Source: an uncultured Cycloclasticus sp.
GTDB lineage: Bacteria > Pseudomonadota > Gammaproteobacteria > Methylococcales > Cycloclasticaceae
Direction of reading: 5' to 3'
Assembly: GCA_913060865.1 (NCBI GenBank)
Contig: CAJXTU010000002.1
Span: 124,001-188,000 of the forward strand
Length of the DNA stretch: 64,000 bases
The notes beneath the pieces were generated by a model. The model was not told the DNA's origin. It saw only the letters and a program-made list of their open reading frames with translations, and did not search any database. Made by a program: the position numbers and the translations under genes. This document shows, piece by piece, positions 27,788-37,583 of this stretch; the first letter of the stretch is position 1; each line of letters starts with the position of its first letter.

Positions 27788-28555
27788 GTGTCTGAACAAA
27801 TAACATACGAATTACCGCTTAGCGAACGTATCCGTACTTTTCTTCGATTAGAAGATTTATTTGAGCAAATGCTGCACTTCTCTCAACACGATGGCGAATG
27901 GCAAAACAGGGCAGAGCTAGGCTGCCTATTGGATATTATTGCCATTTCAAGCAGAACTGACTTAAGAAATGAAATTACAAAAGAAATTGAACGACATACA
28001 AAGTCTTTTGTTATCTTCGCTCAAAACCCGAAAGTAGACCGTGAAAAGCTTGAACAAAGCATCGAGCAACTTAACCAACTGAATCGACAATTACTCTCTT
28101 CTAGTGGAAGAATCGAACAGGTTTTAAGCCGTATTGATCTATTGAAATGCCTAGCTCAACGCCACAGTATCCCTGGCGGCACCTGTGACTTCGATCTTCC
28201 CGTCTATCATTTTTGGTTAAACAAACCTCTAAACACTCGTCGAGAACAAATTCATAGTTGGACCTCTCATTTAGACCCGATTCGTCAATCTATTTCTTTA
28301 CTTTTACAGTTCATTCGGCAAAGTGCCAACCCTACTCAAAAAATAGCGCACTCTGGCTACTATCAACAAAGTTTAGATGGCAATCAGCCGGTACAATTGC
28401 TGCGCGTTTCTTTGAATCGAGAATCTAGTTTTTTTGCCGAAATCAGTGGCGGAAAACATAGGTTTACCGTCCGCTTCATGCAGCCTTTTGAGTCTGAAAG
28501 ACCTAGTCAAACAAGTAACGATATTGACTTCACCTTAAACATTTGCCAGCTCTAA
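27788..28555 (+). CDS. zapD: Cell division protein ZapD
   Basis: 255 residues, close to the 247 of E. coli ZapD (DUF1342). The N-terminus YELPLSERIRTFLRLEDLF is the family signature, with an alpha-helical domain (about 1-180) and a C-terminal beta domain. ZapD cross-links FtsZ filaments. The start is a GTG at 27788, 41 bp after coaE. It ends one base before the yacG ATG. Confidence 0.93.
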   Translation: MSEQITYELPLSERIRTFLRLEDLFEQMLHFSQHDGEWQNRAELGCLLDIIAISSRTDLRNEITKEIERHTKSFVIFAQNPKVDREKLEQSIEQLNQLNRQLLSSSGRIEQVLSRIDLLKCLAQRHSIPGGTCDFDLPVYHFWLNKPLNTRREQIHSWTSHLDPIRQSISLLLQFIRQSANPTQKIAHSGYYQQSLDGNQPVQLLRVSLNRESSFFAEISGGKHRFTVRFMQPFESERPSQTSNDIDFTLNICQL

Positions 28556-28735
28556 ATGATACTTAAAACCGTTAAGTGCCCAACGTGCCAAAAAGAAATA
28601 CCCTGGGATAAGACATCCCCATTCAGACCATTTTGTAGTGAACGCTGCAAGCTAATTGACCTTGGTGAATGGGCATCCGAGAAACACGCGATTGCTGGAG
28701 AAAAGGTTTATTTACCTGACAACGAGGATTATTAA
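28556..28735 (+). CDS. yacG: DNA gyrase inhibitor YacG
   Basis: A short frame of 59 residues, directly after the zapD stop. The zinc finger is CPTCQK (Cys pair) followed by [19 protein letters not shown], the YacG/DUF329 signature. In E. coli, YacG binds GyrB and inhibits gyrase. The zapD-yacG pairing confirms the call. Confidence 0.93.
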   Translation: MILKTVKCPTCQKEIPWDKTSPFRPFCSERCKLIDLGEWASEKHAIAGEKVYLPDNEDY

Positions 28736-28772
28736 ACATATAAAGCACGCCTCTTTATAAGGCTTAAACTTC

Positions 28773-29702
28773 TTAGAAAGCTCTAATACCTGCCACACCC
28801 ATCGCCCCTTTCGATTGTGCTTGATTGATATCTTCGGGCCCAAGGCCGCCTAGAGCAAAAACGGGCAACCATGCATGATCAGCCAAACGCTCAAATTCCC
28901 CCCAGCCTAATGGTTCTACATCCACATGTGTTTGTGTTTTACAAACCGGCGATAATACTGCAAACAACACACCTAAATCGCTCGCCATCTGTAACTCTTC
29001 TTGGTTATGACAAGATGCGGCAAACAAGAGCCCTTCTGGTAAAGTAGACTTGTTTTTTATACCACTCATATCGCTAGCCGTTAGATGCACACCTTCTGCA
29101 CCTATTTCTAACGCGTCTTCTATAGGCGCATTAACAAATAAACGGGCGCCCTTTTCCTTGCACATCTTTATAGCTTCCTCAGCTAACCCTTTATAACGCT
29201 CTTTACTAAACGATTTCGCACGCAACTGAAACAGCGTATGCCCACAATCAATCAGTCGCTCTAAATGACATAGCATGGCCTGTTCGTTGCCTATACTGTC
29301 ATCGATTATTGGATAATAACGCGGTAAATTCAGTGCTTCAATAATAGTTAAATTGGCGACTGGAAACGAAGAGCGCTCTAAATCGGATGTCACGACCCAT
29401 CTAGTAGGTTGACCTTCCATGGCGCATACATCACCTTTAAAACTATCCACTATATACACATCAAGGCAAACCGAGAGTTCACTATAGTCATGCTTTATTT
29501 GAATAAGCCGCGTTGCTGTTAAGACGGTTATATTCAACTCTTCAAGCAACTCCCTCCTTAAGGCTTGCTTGCTATCCTCACCCAACTCAAGCTTACCGCC
29601 TGGAAACTCCCATAAACCACCTTGAGGTACATCGTGGGCTCGTTTAGTGACCAGCACTTCGCCCCGTTCATTTTTTACAACGCCAACAGCTACTTTAAGC
29701 AT
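28773..29702 (-). CDS. Nudix hydrolase (MutT-like) fused to a ThiE/TenI-like domain
   Basis: 309 residues with two domains. The first (about 1-130) has the Nudix box GGKLELGEDSKQALRRELLE, with G, E, R, E, E in place and Asn where the late Gly usually is. It would hydrolyse 8-oxo-dGTP. The second (about 135-309) is a TIM barrel of the thiamine-phosphate synthase/TenI type: LFQLRAKSFSKERY, VHLTASD, SPVCKTQTHVD and PVFALGGLGPEDI. It departs from true ThiE at the phosphate-binding end, so enzymatic ThiE activity is doubtful. This fusion is known in gammaproteobacteria next to secA/argJ. Confidence 0.9.
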   Translation of the reverse strand: MLKVAVGVVKNERGEVLVTKRAHDVPQGGLWEFPGGKLELGEDSKQALRRELLEELNITVLTATRLIQIKHDYSELSVCLDVYIVDSFKGDVCAMEGQPTRWVVTSDLERSSFPVANLTIIEALNLPRYYPIIDDSIGNEQAMLCHLERLIDCGHTLFQLRAKSFSKERYKGLAEEAIKMCKEKGARLFVNAPIEDALEIGAEGVHLTASDMSGIKNKSTLPEGLLFAASCHNQEELQMASDLGVLFAVLSPVCKTQTHVDVEPLGWGEFERLADHAWLPVFALGGLGPEDINQAQSKGAMGVAGIRAF

Positions 29703-29729
29703 GCTTGATTAATCGATCAGCGTATTATT

Positions 29730-30953
29730 TTAGGAACGGTATTCTGCATTTATTTTGACATAATCGTACGATAAATCGCACGTCAAAATGGTGGAAGAGC
29801 TGGCTCCTTGAGCCAAACGAATTCGAACAAGAATTTCATCTTGATTCATTTTTTGTTGCCCTTGCTCTTCAGTGTAATCGCTCGAACGCTTACCAGATTC
29901 AACAATACACAGATCGTCTAAATAGATAGAAACGGCATCAACATCAATATTTTCGATGTTTGCCCTCCCTACTGCGGCTAAAATTCGCCCCCAATTAGGG
30001 TCTGAGGCAAAAAATGCAGTTTTTACCAAGGGGGACTGAGCAACCGTATAAGCAACTTCTTTTGCATCGCTAACATTTTTGGCTTGTTCAACACGCACTT
30101 TAATTAACTTAGTCGCCCCTTCGCCATCTCGTACAATCGCTTCGGCCAAAAAGCAGCACACTTCTTTTAGCGTTGATAAAAACACTTGATACCTTGGATC
30201 ATCGGGTGAATTAATAGAGCTGATATCCACAGCACCTGTTGCCATCAATACAACGGCATCATTCGTTGAGGTATCACCATCTACCGTAATACTATTAAAT
30301 GAAACATCAACCGCTTCCTTAAGCATTTTATTCAGCATTGGCTCACTAATAGGCATATCTGTAGCGACATAAGACAACATCGTTGCCATATCTGGCCTGA
30401 TCATTCCAGAGCCTTTGGCAATACCGGTTATTGTAATCTCGGCACCATCCAACTGTACTGTGCGAGAACAGCCTTTCTCAGAGGTATCCGTTGTCATGAT
30501 GGCTTTGGCCGCTTTTGGCCAATTATCTTTGCTAAACGAATCAATTGCCGATTGCAGGCTGCCTACTAATATATCAACCGGCAATGGTTCACCAATCACA
30601 CCCGTTGAAAATGGTAATACCTGTGTTTCTCTCGCATTCACTTTTTTAGCTAATTCAGCACAACATGTTTGGGCCGTTAATATGCCTGCCTTTCCCAGAC
30701 CTGCGTTTGCGTTACCTGAATTAATTAATAAATAGCGAGCCGACTCTTCAGCCAAATGTTTTTTAGCTAAGACAACAGGCGCAGCACAGAATTTGTTGTT
30801 TGTAAAAACAGCCGCCACATGCGTTTTCGGGTCTAATTCAAAAACCGTCAAGTCATCACGATCTGTTTGTGAAATACCTGCTGATGATGTTCCAATTCGA
30901 ACACCTGTTATTGGTTTTAGTTTTAAAGCGGTAACACCTCCAACAGGCATCAT
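29730..30953 (-). CDS. argJ: Bifunctional glutamate N-acetyltransferase / amino-acid N-acetyltransferase ArgJ
   Basis: 407 residues. ArgJ moves the acetyl group from N-acetylornithine to glutamate in the cyclic arginine pathway. The autocleavage site is KGSGMIRPDMATMLSY, where the Thr of MATML becomes the N-terminal nucleophile of the beta chain (about residue 190). The oxyanion-hole region and TVDGDTSTNDAV are present. GGAGC lies 3-4 nt before the ATG. The gene lies between secA and the Nudix gene. Confidence 0.95.
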   Translation of the reverse strand: MMPVGGVTALKLKPITGVRIGTSSAGISQTDRDDLTVFELDPKTHVAAVFTNNKFCAAPVVLAKKHLAEESARYLLINSGNANAGLGKAGILTAQTCCAELAKKVNARETQVLPFSTGVIGEPLPVDILVGSLQSAIDSFSKDNWPKAAKAIMTTDTSEKGCSRTVQLDGAEITITGIAKGSGMIRPDMATMLSYVATDMPISEPMLNKMLKEAVDVSFNSITVDGDTSTNDAVVLMATGAVDISSINSPDDPRYQVFLSTLKEVCCFLAEAIVRDGEGATKLIKVRVEQAKNVSDAKEVAYTVAQSPLVKTAFFASDPNWGRILAAVGRANIENIDVDAVSIYLDDLCIVESGKRSSDYTEEQGQQKMNQDEILVRIRLAQGASSSTILTCDLSYDYVKINAEYRS

Positions 30954-31050
30954 TAAGCTCCTAATAAGTTTTTATTCAAAAAAGACAGAATAGTCATTAT
31001 CAACGCACGTTTCGTTCATTAAACAAATAACAGCGATACTTTGACGCTGT

Positions 31051-33708
31051 TTACAGCTTACCGTGACATTGCTTGAATTTTTTACCCGAACCGCATGGAC
31101 AAGGGTCATTACGGCCGACTTTTTTATCTGAGCGTTTAAATGGCTGAGATTTATCCTCTCCATCACTTTTCTGTTCTTGCCCTAAGGCATTTGCATCTGC
31201 GTGCTGAAACTCCATATTTTGTTGAACCCGACGTTGCTCATCAACTGCTTGAACATCCTCTTCAGCACGAACTTGGACCTTAGTCACCAGCATAACAACT
31301 TCGCGTTTTAAGGCATCTAATAACGAGGTGAACAACTCGAATGCCTCACGCCGATATTCTTGCTTAGGGTCTTTTTGTGCGTAACCCCGTAGATGAATTC
31401 CCTGCCTCAAGTGATCCATCGCACTTAAGTGATCTCTCCATAATGAATCTAGCGTTTGCAACATCACTGACTTCTCAAAATGTCGTAGAACTTCTGCACC
31501 TGCTAAAATTTCTTTTTTAGCATAATCATCCACGATATTTTTTAAAATCAATTCACGCAGGCCATCTTCATGCAGGTTGTCATCTTCGTCTAATAAGTTT
31601 TTAATATTGAGCTTGAAGTAGAACTCATCTTCAAGCGCTGCCTGCAGTCCATCTATATCCCATTGCTCCTCCATCGATTGCGGAGGAATATATAGATCAA
31701 TTAATTGATTAACAACATCTTCACGAATTGAAACGATCGTATCAGCAATATTTGCCGATTCCATGATCTCATTTCTCTGATCATAAATAACTCGGCGCTG
31801 ATCATTGGCCACATCATCGTACTGAAGAAGTTGCTTACGAATATCGAAGTTATGCCCTTCTACTTTTCTTTGTGCATTTTCAATCGCTTTGCTTACCCAT
31901 GGGTGTTCAATAGATTCACCTTTTTCCAAACCCAGTTTTTGCATTAAGCCTGAAACCCGTTCTGAGGCAAATATTCGCATCAAACTATCTTCTAAGGATA
32001 AGTAAAAACGGCTAGCTCCTGGGTCCCCTTGACGTCCTGAACGCCCCCTAAGTTGATTATCAATACGTCTTGACTCATGACGTTCCGTACCAATAACACG
32101 AAGACCACCTGCATCTAGAACAGCTTGATGCTTTGCTTTCCAATCATCAGACAAAACATTTTCATCATCCTTACCACCCAAAACAATATCTGTTCCACGG
32201 CCGGCCATATTAGTCGCAATGGTTACCGAACCTAATGCGCCTGCGTTTGCAATAATTTGCGCCTCACGTTCATGCTGTTTAGCATTGAGGACTTCATGGG
32301 GTACTTTTTTTTCAGTTAACCGGGATGAAATATACTCGGACACTTCAATCGACGTTGTACCGACTAATACCGGTTGCTTACGCTGAAAGCAATCCTCAAT
32401 GTCTTCAACAACAGCTTCGTATTTTTCTTTCGCTGTTAAATAAATAAGATCACCAGCATCTTTTCGCGCCATATTCCGGTGTGTTGGAATAACAATCACT
32501 TCCAACCCATAGATTTGCTGGAACTCAAATGCTTCAGTATCAGCTGTCCCGGTCATTCCCGATAACTTCTTGTACATCCTGAAATAATTCTGGAATGTAA
32601 TAGAAGCCATCGTTTGATTTTCACTTTGGATCTTTACCTTTTCTTTTGCTTCAACCGCTTGATGAAGCCCTTCACCCCATCGTCTGCCAGGCATCGTTCT
32701 GCCGGTAAACTCATCAACAATAACGACTTGGTTGTTTTGAATAATATAATCGACATCTTTTTGGTACAACGCACTTGCACGTAATGCAGCATAAACGTGA
32801 TGCATGAGGCCAATATTTGAAGCATCGTACAAACTTTCGTTTTCGCTTAACAAACCACTGGATGTTAAAAGCTCTTCAATTTTTTCATGCCCTAACTCGG
32901 TTAAAAAAACTTGCTTTGACTTTTCATCAACCGTAAATTCGCCGCCTTCTTCGGACTCAACTTCTTCTGTTAAACCTTTAACTAACTCGTTTAGTTTTAA
33001 ATACAGATCACTTTTATCATCAGTTGGGCCAGAAATAATAAGCGGTGTTCTGGCTTCATCGATCAAAATTGAATCGACTTCATCGATAATGGCATAATTT
33101 AATTCGCGTTGAACTTTATCTTCAACACCAAACGCCATATTGTCCCGCAGGTAGTCAAAACCAAATTCGTTATTGGTACCATAAGTAATATCCGCAGCAT
33201 AAGCCTCTCGACGCTGCTCTGGACTCATCGCATTAACAATCACACCCGTTGTCATGCCTAAAAAGGAAAAAAGCTTACCCATCCACTCAGAGTCACGTTC
33301 GGCTAAGTAGTCATTAACCGTTACCATATGAACGCCTTTACCAGGCAGCGCATTTAAATACGCAGATAAGGTTGCAACTAATGTTTTACCTTCACCTGTT
33401 TTCATTTCAGCAATACGCCCGTCGTTAAGCACCATACCGCCAATTAATTGCACATCAAAATGACGCATACCTAAAGCACGCACACCTGCTTCTCTGACAA
33501 CGGCAAACACTTCCACAATTAATGATTCAAGCGTTTCTCCTTGATCAAGCCTACGACGAAACTCTTCGGTTTTTGCTTTTAGCGCCTCATCATCAAGTGC
33601 TTTGATTGACTCTTCAATGTCATTAATTTTTTTGACCGTTTTTTGCTTTGACTTAACTAATCGATCATTTCGACTGCCAAAAACTTTTTTTACAATATTT
33701 GAGATCAT
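31051..33708 (-). CDS. secA: Preprotein translocase ATPase SecA
   Basis: 885 residues. It is the motor that pushes preproteins through SecYEG. Walker A is [10 protein letters not shown] (about 102-111) and the DEAD-box pair is [16 protein letters not shown] (about 210). Motif III-VI regions include [14 protein letters not shown] and [11 protein letters not shown]. The C-terminal SecB/zinc-binding tail is [18 protein letters not shown]. All parts are complete. No SecM-like arrest peptide gene precedes it; instead an M23 peptidase and dciA stand between lpxC and secA. Confidence 0.97.
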   Translation of the reverse strand: MISNIVKKVFGSRNDRLVKSKQKTVKKINDIEESIKALDDEALKAKTEEFRRRLDQGETLESLIVEVFAVVREAGVRALGMRHFDVQLIGGMVLNDGRIAEMKTGEGKTLVATLSAYLNALPGKGVHMVTVNDYLAERDSEWMGKLFSFLGMTTGVIVNAMSPEQRREAYAADITYGTNNEFGFDYLRDNMAFGVEDKVQRELNYAIIDEVDSILIDEARTPLIISGPTDDKSDLYLKLNELVKGLTEEVESEEGGEFTVDEKSKQVFLTELGHEKIEELLTSSGLLSENESLYDASNIGLMHHVYAALRASALYQKDVDYIIQNNQVVIVDEFTGRTMPGRRWGEGLHQAVEAKEKVKIQSENQTMASITFQNYFRMYKKLSGMTGTADTEAFEFQQIYGLEVIVIPTHRNMARKDAGDLIYLTAKEKYEAVVEDIEDCFQRKQPVLVGTTSIEVSEYISSRLTEKKVPHEVLNAKQHEREAQIIANAGALGSVTIATNMAGRGTDIVLGGKDDENVLSDDWKAKHQAVLDAGGLRVIGTERHESRRIDNQLRGRSGRQGDPGASRFYLSLEDSLMRIFASERVSGLMQKLGLEKGESIEHPWVSKAIENAQRKVEGHNFDIRKQLLQYDDVANDQRRVIYDQRNEIMESANIADTIVSIREDVVNQLIDLYIPPQSMEEQWDIDGLQAALEDEFYFKLNIKNLLDEDDNLHEDGLRELILKNIVDDYAKKEILAGAEVLRHFEKSVMLQTLDSLWRDHLSAMDHLRQGIHLRGYAQKDPKQEYRREAFELFTSLLDALKREVVMLVTKVQVRAEEDVQAVDEQRRVQQNMEFQHADANALGQEQKSDGEDKSQPFKRSDKKVGRNDPCPCGSGKKFKQCHGKL

Positions 33709-33809
33709 TACGGATAAATTTTAGTGTGAAACGAAAAGCCAAATGATACCGCATATAGCCAAATAACGCGTGTTTTTTACCGCCTTTACAAGGCAAATTC
33801 CTTATAGGT

Positions 33810-33821
33810 ATAACGCGTTAT
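33810..33821. promoter_or_regulatory. Palindrome upstream of secA
   Basis: ATAACGCGTTAT is a perfect 12-bp palindrome in the 142-bp spacer between the M23 gene start-side neighbour (secA) and the M23 stop. A partial second copy, ATAACGCGT, lies at 33763-33771, 47 bp closer to secA. Two related sites could bind a regulator of secA. The consensus is unknown to me. Confidence 0.3.
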
Positions 33822-33850
33822 GATGAATACGGAGAATACTTATTTTTCGG

Positions 33851-34768
33851 CTAGCGAGAGCTATAGAGATATTGACGAGGATTGACTTTTTTACCATGCC
33901 GCAACACTTCAAAATGCACATGTGGCCCAGTCGAATGACCTGTTGAACCCATCTTGGCAATCACATCATTCTGCTTCACCACGTCGCCCTGTTTGACAAC
34001 GATTTCTTTGTTGTGCCCATAGCGCGTAACATAACCTGAACCATGATCAAGCTCGATTAAATACCCGTACCCACCTTTTTTTTCAGCCCAAGTCACCAAA
34101 CCCGATGCCGCTGCTAAAACACTAGTACCACTTTTACCCGCAATATCAACGCCATGATGAAACTTTTTCTTACCTGTAAAAGGATCTGCACGGTAACCAT
34201 AGTAAGACGATAGCCAGCCTTTTGCTACTGGCAAACCTGCTGGACGAACTTCTTTTGACAGCTTCTTATTTGCAGAAAAAACATCCAATAACTGCAGCTG
34301 TTTTTCACGCAATGATAACTGTTCACCAAGTACTTGAATATCGTGCAATAACTGGCTTTCTGTAAAACTTTCAACCTGACCGTCTAACTCAGCACTACCA
34401 ACAGCCGGCACTTCATCAAAATTAAACTCTGGGGAATTAATGTTTGCTTTTTTTGCCAAATGCTCACCGACTGCGTTCAACCTTGTTAGTTGTGCTTGCA
34501 TTTTCCCAACTCGCAACGCCATACTATCTAGCGTATTGGTCGTCTTCTCACGCATACGTTCAAGCTCCGAACGCTGGGTCATTAAGTCGTTGATCAACTC
34601 TTCTGATTGCTGGGTAACGTTTATGTCAGCGGCTTTAGGCATATATAAATATCCCGCTAACAACAAAACCAAACCAGCCATTATGCTGATGATTGTTTTT
34701 ATATGACTCTCAGAAAAACTGATCGTTTTCTTTTTACCTTTTGTTAACAGTATAATTTGCATATTCAT
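33851..34768 (-). CDS. M23 family metallopeptidase (membrane-anchored)
   Basis: 305 residues. One N-terminal membrane helix (about 30-45) is followed by a coiled coil (about 50-115, SEELINDLMTQRSELERMREK) and another helical stretch, then the LytM/M23 domain (about 200-300). The zinc ligands are seen in FHHGVDIAGKSG (H-x3-D) and GPHVHFEVLRHG (HxH). It is probably a periplasmic cell-wall endopeptidase or an EnvC/NlpD-like activator. All metal residues are kept, so an active enzyme is likely. It lies between secA and lpxC, as in many relatives. The start ATG is only 24 bp from the divergent dciA start. Confidence 0.9.
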   Translation of the reverse strand: MNMQIILLTKGKKKTISFSESHIKTIISIMAGLVLLLAGYLYMPKAADINVTQQSEELINDLMTQRSELERMREKTTNTLDSMALRVGKMQAQLTRLNAVGEHLAKKANINSPEFNFDEVPAVGSAELDGQVESFTESQLLHDIQVLGEQLSLREKQLQLLDVFSANKKLSKEVRPAGLPVAKGWLSSYYGYRADPFTGKKKFHHGVDIAGKSGTSVLAAASGLVTWAEKKGGYGYLIELDHGSGYVTRYGHNKEIVVKQGDVVKQNDVIAKMGSTGHSTGPHVHFEVLRHGKKVNPRQYLYSSR

Positions 34769-34792
34769 TCTTTATAGTAAGCGTAATTACTT

Positions 34793-35239
34793 ATGTTTAA
34801 ACAACCATTCAAAAACAAAAACTTACCTTTGAATGGCTTACAGCATATTCAGCAAAATCTAAATCAACAACGACTACTTCTTCTGCAGGTCCAATCTGCT
34901 TTACCTAAAGACTTGGCAACTCATTGTTTACATATCACGGCCAGCAAGAAAAACGTTACCCTATTTACCGACTCTTCCGTTTGGGCATCTAAATTACTTT
35001 ACCTGCGTCAACTTATTTTAAAGACTCTTTCTGATTACTCGGGAGCACCTGTTCACACTTTAAAGATTAAAGTTTTATCCAAGCAACGTGACATTAATCA
35101 ATCAATACCTAAATCACCTTCTAGGACTGCGCTAAAGGTTCTTTGTGAGGCCAATAATGCTGAGCTTACCGATAACCTAAAAATATCCATGAACAAACTA
35201 ATCAAGACACTACAAAAAAATAAACTATCTAAATTATAG
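34793..35239 (+). CDS. dciA: DciA family protein (DUF721)
   Basis: 148 residues. A KH-like domain is visible in LLLLQVQSALPKDLATHCLHITASKKNVTLFTDSSVWASKLLYLR, where the S-x-W-A-x-x-L-x-x-L pattern is the family signature. DciA loads the replicative helicase DnaB in bacteria lacking DnaC. Here it is a lone plus-strand gene between the M23 peptidase and lpxC, a usual place for it. Confidence 0.85.
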   Translation: MFKQPFKNKNLPLNGLQHIQQNLNQQRLLLLQVQSALPKDLATHCLHITASKKNVTLFTDSSVWASKLLYLRQLILKTLSDYSGAPVHTLKIKVLSKQRDINQSIPKSPSRTALKVLCEANNAELTDNLKISMNKLIKTLQKNKLSKL

Positions 35240-35253
35240 TTAACTGAGCATCC

Positions 35254-35272
35254 ATTGTTTCACCCAAACAAT
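35254..35272. terminator. AT-rich hairpin between dciA and lpxC
   Basis: ATTGTTT and AAACAAT form a 7-bp perfect stem around CACCC in the 52-bp convergent spacer. There is no T-run after it on either strand, and the stem is weak, so terminator activity is only suggested by position. Confidence 0.3.
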
Positions 35273-35291
35273 AAAACTATACGTCTAGGTT

Positions 35292-36206
35292 TTAAACCGA
35301 TGCCGGCAAGGGCTCCATATAAGAGATAGGAAACTCATCTTCTTCTTCAAAGGTCACTTCTTCCCATGCATCTTCCTGCACAAGCAACTTTCTCAATAAT
35401 TTATTATTAAGCTCGTGCCCTGATTTATGACCATGGAATTGACCAATTAAACTATGACCCAGTAAATATAGATCTCCAATCGCATCTAAAATCTTATGTT
35501 TCACAAATTCATCTTCGTAGCGTAAGCCATCTTCATTTAGCACTCTGAAATCATCAACAACAATCGCGTTGTCCATACTGCCGCCTAGGGCAAGGTTACG
35601 TTGGCGTAGCATTTCAATATCTTTCATAAAGCCAAACGTGCGCGCACGACTAATTTCTTTTACAAAAGAGGTTGAAGAAAAATCAATCGTGGCTTCTTGT
35701 ATACGCGACTTAAAGACCGGATGGTCAAACTCAATACTAAAGCCTACTTTAAAGCCTTCAAAAGGTACAAAACTTGCCCACTTATCGCCATCATCTACCC
35801 GCACTTCTTTTTTAATACGGATATAACGTTTTGCTGCATTTTGTTCTTCTATTCCCGCAGATTGCAGTAAAAAAACAAACGGACCTGCGCTGCCATCCAT
35901 AATCGGAACTTCAGCGGCACTTAAATCAATAAAAATATTATCAATGCCCAAACCTGCTATTGCAGACAACAAATGCTCTACTGTAGATACCCTGACACCA
36001 TTTTGAATCAGTGTTGTTGATAGTTGAGTATCTCCCACATTTTCGGCTTTTGCAGGAATAACTACGGCTTCGTCAAAATCCACTCGACGAAACACAATAC
36101 CTGCATTCGCGCCCGCTGGACGCAATGTTAAATAAACCTTTTCGCCACTGTGTAAACCAACACCTGTAGCACGAATCACATTTTTCAGCGTTCGTTGTTT
36201 AATCAT
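35292..36206 (-). CDS. lpxC: UDP-3-O-acyl-N-acetylglucosamine deacetylase LpxC
   Basis: 304 residues. LpxC is the committed step of lipid A synthesis and a zinc enzyme. Zinc ligands are in [12 protein letters not shown] (His, about 79) and in [17 protein letters not shown] (His and Asp, about 237-241). The second-domain segment [19 protein letters not shown] is present. It ends the dcw cluster after ftsZ, with a GC-rich hairpin between. Confidence 0.97.
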   Translation of the reverse strand: MIKQRTLKNVIRATGVGLHSGEKVYLTLRPAGANAGIVFRRVDFDEAVVIPAKAENVGDTQLSTTLIQNGVRVSTVEHLLSAIAGLGIDNIFIDLSAAEVPIMDGSAGPFVFLLQSAGIEEQNAAKRYIRIKKEVRVDDGDKWASFVPFEGFKVGFSIEFDHPVFKSRIQEATIDFSSTSFVKEISRARTFGFMKDIEMLRQRNLALGGSMDNAIVVDDFRVLNEDGLRYEDEFVKHKILDAIGDLYLLGHSLIGQFHGHKSGHELNNKLLRKLLVQEDAWEEVTFEEEDEFPISYMEPLPASV

Positions 36207-36316
36207 TTGAAACTCCCAAGCAGATAACTAAATTAATTTTTATCATTATTATGTCGAGATCTTAACACATTATACGATTTAACAAAAAACAGCCCATCAA
36301 CACATTCTTAGCCTTT

Positions 36317-36350
36317 ACCGCCCTCAAACCACTTATTCCTGGAGGGCGGT
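36317..36350. terminator. GC-rich hairpin between ftsZ and lpxC
   Basis: ACCGCCCTC (36317-36325) and GAGGGCGGT (36342-36350) form a perfect 9-bp stem with a 16-nt loop in the 157-bp spacer. No T-run follows on the minus strand, so it is more likely an attenuating or mRNA-processing hairpin than a full terminator. It could set the ratio of FtsZ to LpxC expression. Confidence 0.45.
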
Positions 36351-36363
36351 GTTATACGCCAGA

Positions 36364-37530
36364 CTAATCAGCCTGTCTTCTAAGAAAAGCGGGTATATCT
36401 AAATAAGCAGGATCCATTGTGTTATCTAAACCACTCACCTTTTGTGAGACAGACTCTAGTTTTTTGTCACGCATAATAGTCGGGATATCAAAGTCTTCTT
36501 CTTTTAGTTCAGCCACCTTAATTGACTCTCTTTTAACTTGCACAATAGGTGTTGGCTCTTCAACCGCTGCCACTTTGCAGCCTAAACCTGTAGCGACAAC
36601 CGTTACACGCATTTCATCTGATAGATCTGGGTCAATAACCGTACCTACAACAACATTGGCATCGTCTGAGGCGAAGTCTCTAATCGCTTGGCCAACCTCT
36701 TCAAACTCACCAATAGACATATCTAAACCGGCTGTAATATTGACTAAAATCCCACGAGCACCTTGTACATTAATATCTTCTAATAATGGACTATGAATAG
36801 CGGCTTCCGCTGCTTCACGTGCTCTTGATTCACCTCTGGCACAACCCGTCCCCATCATTGCATCACCCATTTCAGACATCACCGTTCTAACGTCAGCGAA
36901 ATCGACGTTAATCAAGCCTGGGCAGGTAATCAACTCAGCAATCCCCTGAACTGCACCTAACAAAACATCATTAGCCGCTTTAAAAGCATTCAACAAGGTC
37001 ATTTCTTTACCTAGCACATGCAATAGTTTTTCATTAGGGATCGTAATTAATGAATCAACATGAAGCGCTAATTCCTCAATACCTTTTTCTGCCAACAGCA
37101 TTCTTTTCTTACCTTCGAATGGGAATGGCTTGGTTACTACAGCCACCGTTAAAATACCCAGCTCTTTAGCTATTTCAGCCACAATCGGCGCGGCACCTGT
37201 ACCTGTACCACCACCCATTCCTGCAGTGATAAACACCATATCTGAACCGGCGATTACTTCTTGAATTCGTTCTCTATCTTCAATCGCTGCCTGACGACCG
37301 ATTTCTGGGTTAGCACCTGCGCCTAGACCTTTAGTACTGTTATTGCCTAATTGCAAAACCGTTTTAACGGGTGTATTTTTTAACGCCTGCGCATCGGTAT
37401 TTGCACAAATAAACTCAACACCATCTATTGCACTACTCACCATATGATTTACCGCATTACCACCACCGCCACCGACACCAACAACTTTGATGATTGCGTT
37501 TTGTGTGTGTGCATCCATTAATTCAAACAT
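36364..37530 (-). CDS. ftsZ: Cell division protein FtsZ
   Basis: 388 residues. The tubulin-type GTPase that forms the Z-ring. The tubulin signature is [10 protein letters not shown] (about 107-116). The T7 loop is [15 protein letters not shown] (about 206). A short C-terminal linker leads to the conserved tail [11 protein letters not shown], which binds FtsA and ZipA. It is preceded by ftsA, 53 bp upstream. Confidence 0.98.
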   Translation of the reverse strand: MFELMDAHTQNAIIKVVGVGGGGGNAVNHMVSSAIDGVEFICANTDAQALKNTPVKTVLQLGNNSTKGLGAGANPEIGRQAAIEDRERIQEVIAGSDMVFITAGMGGGTGTGAAPIVAEIAKELGILTVAVVTKPFPFEGKKRMLLAEKGIEELALHVDSLITIPNEKLLHVLGKEMTLLNAFKAANDVLLGAVQGIAELITCPGLINVDFADVRTVMSEMGDAMMGTGCARGESRAREAAEAAIHSPLLEDINVQGARGILVNITAGLDMSIGEFEEVGQAIRDFASDDANVVVGTVIDPDLSDEMRVTVVATGLGCKVAAVEEPTPIVQVKRESIKVAELKEEDFDIPTIMRDKKLESVSQKVSGLDNTMDPAYLDIPAFLRRQAD

Positions 37531-37583
37531 ATCAATTCCCCTATATTAATTACTCGTATTTAAAAATTTAATAAACTGTGTTG

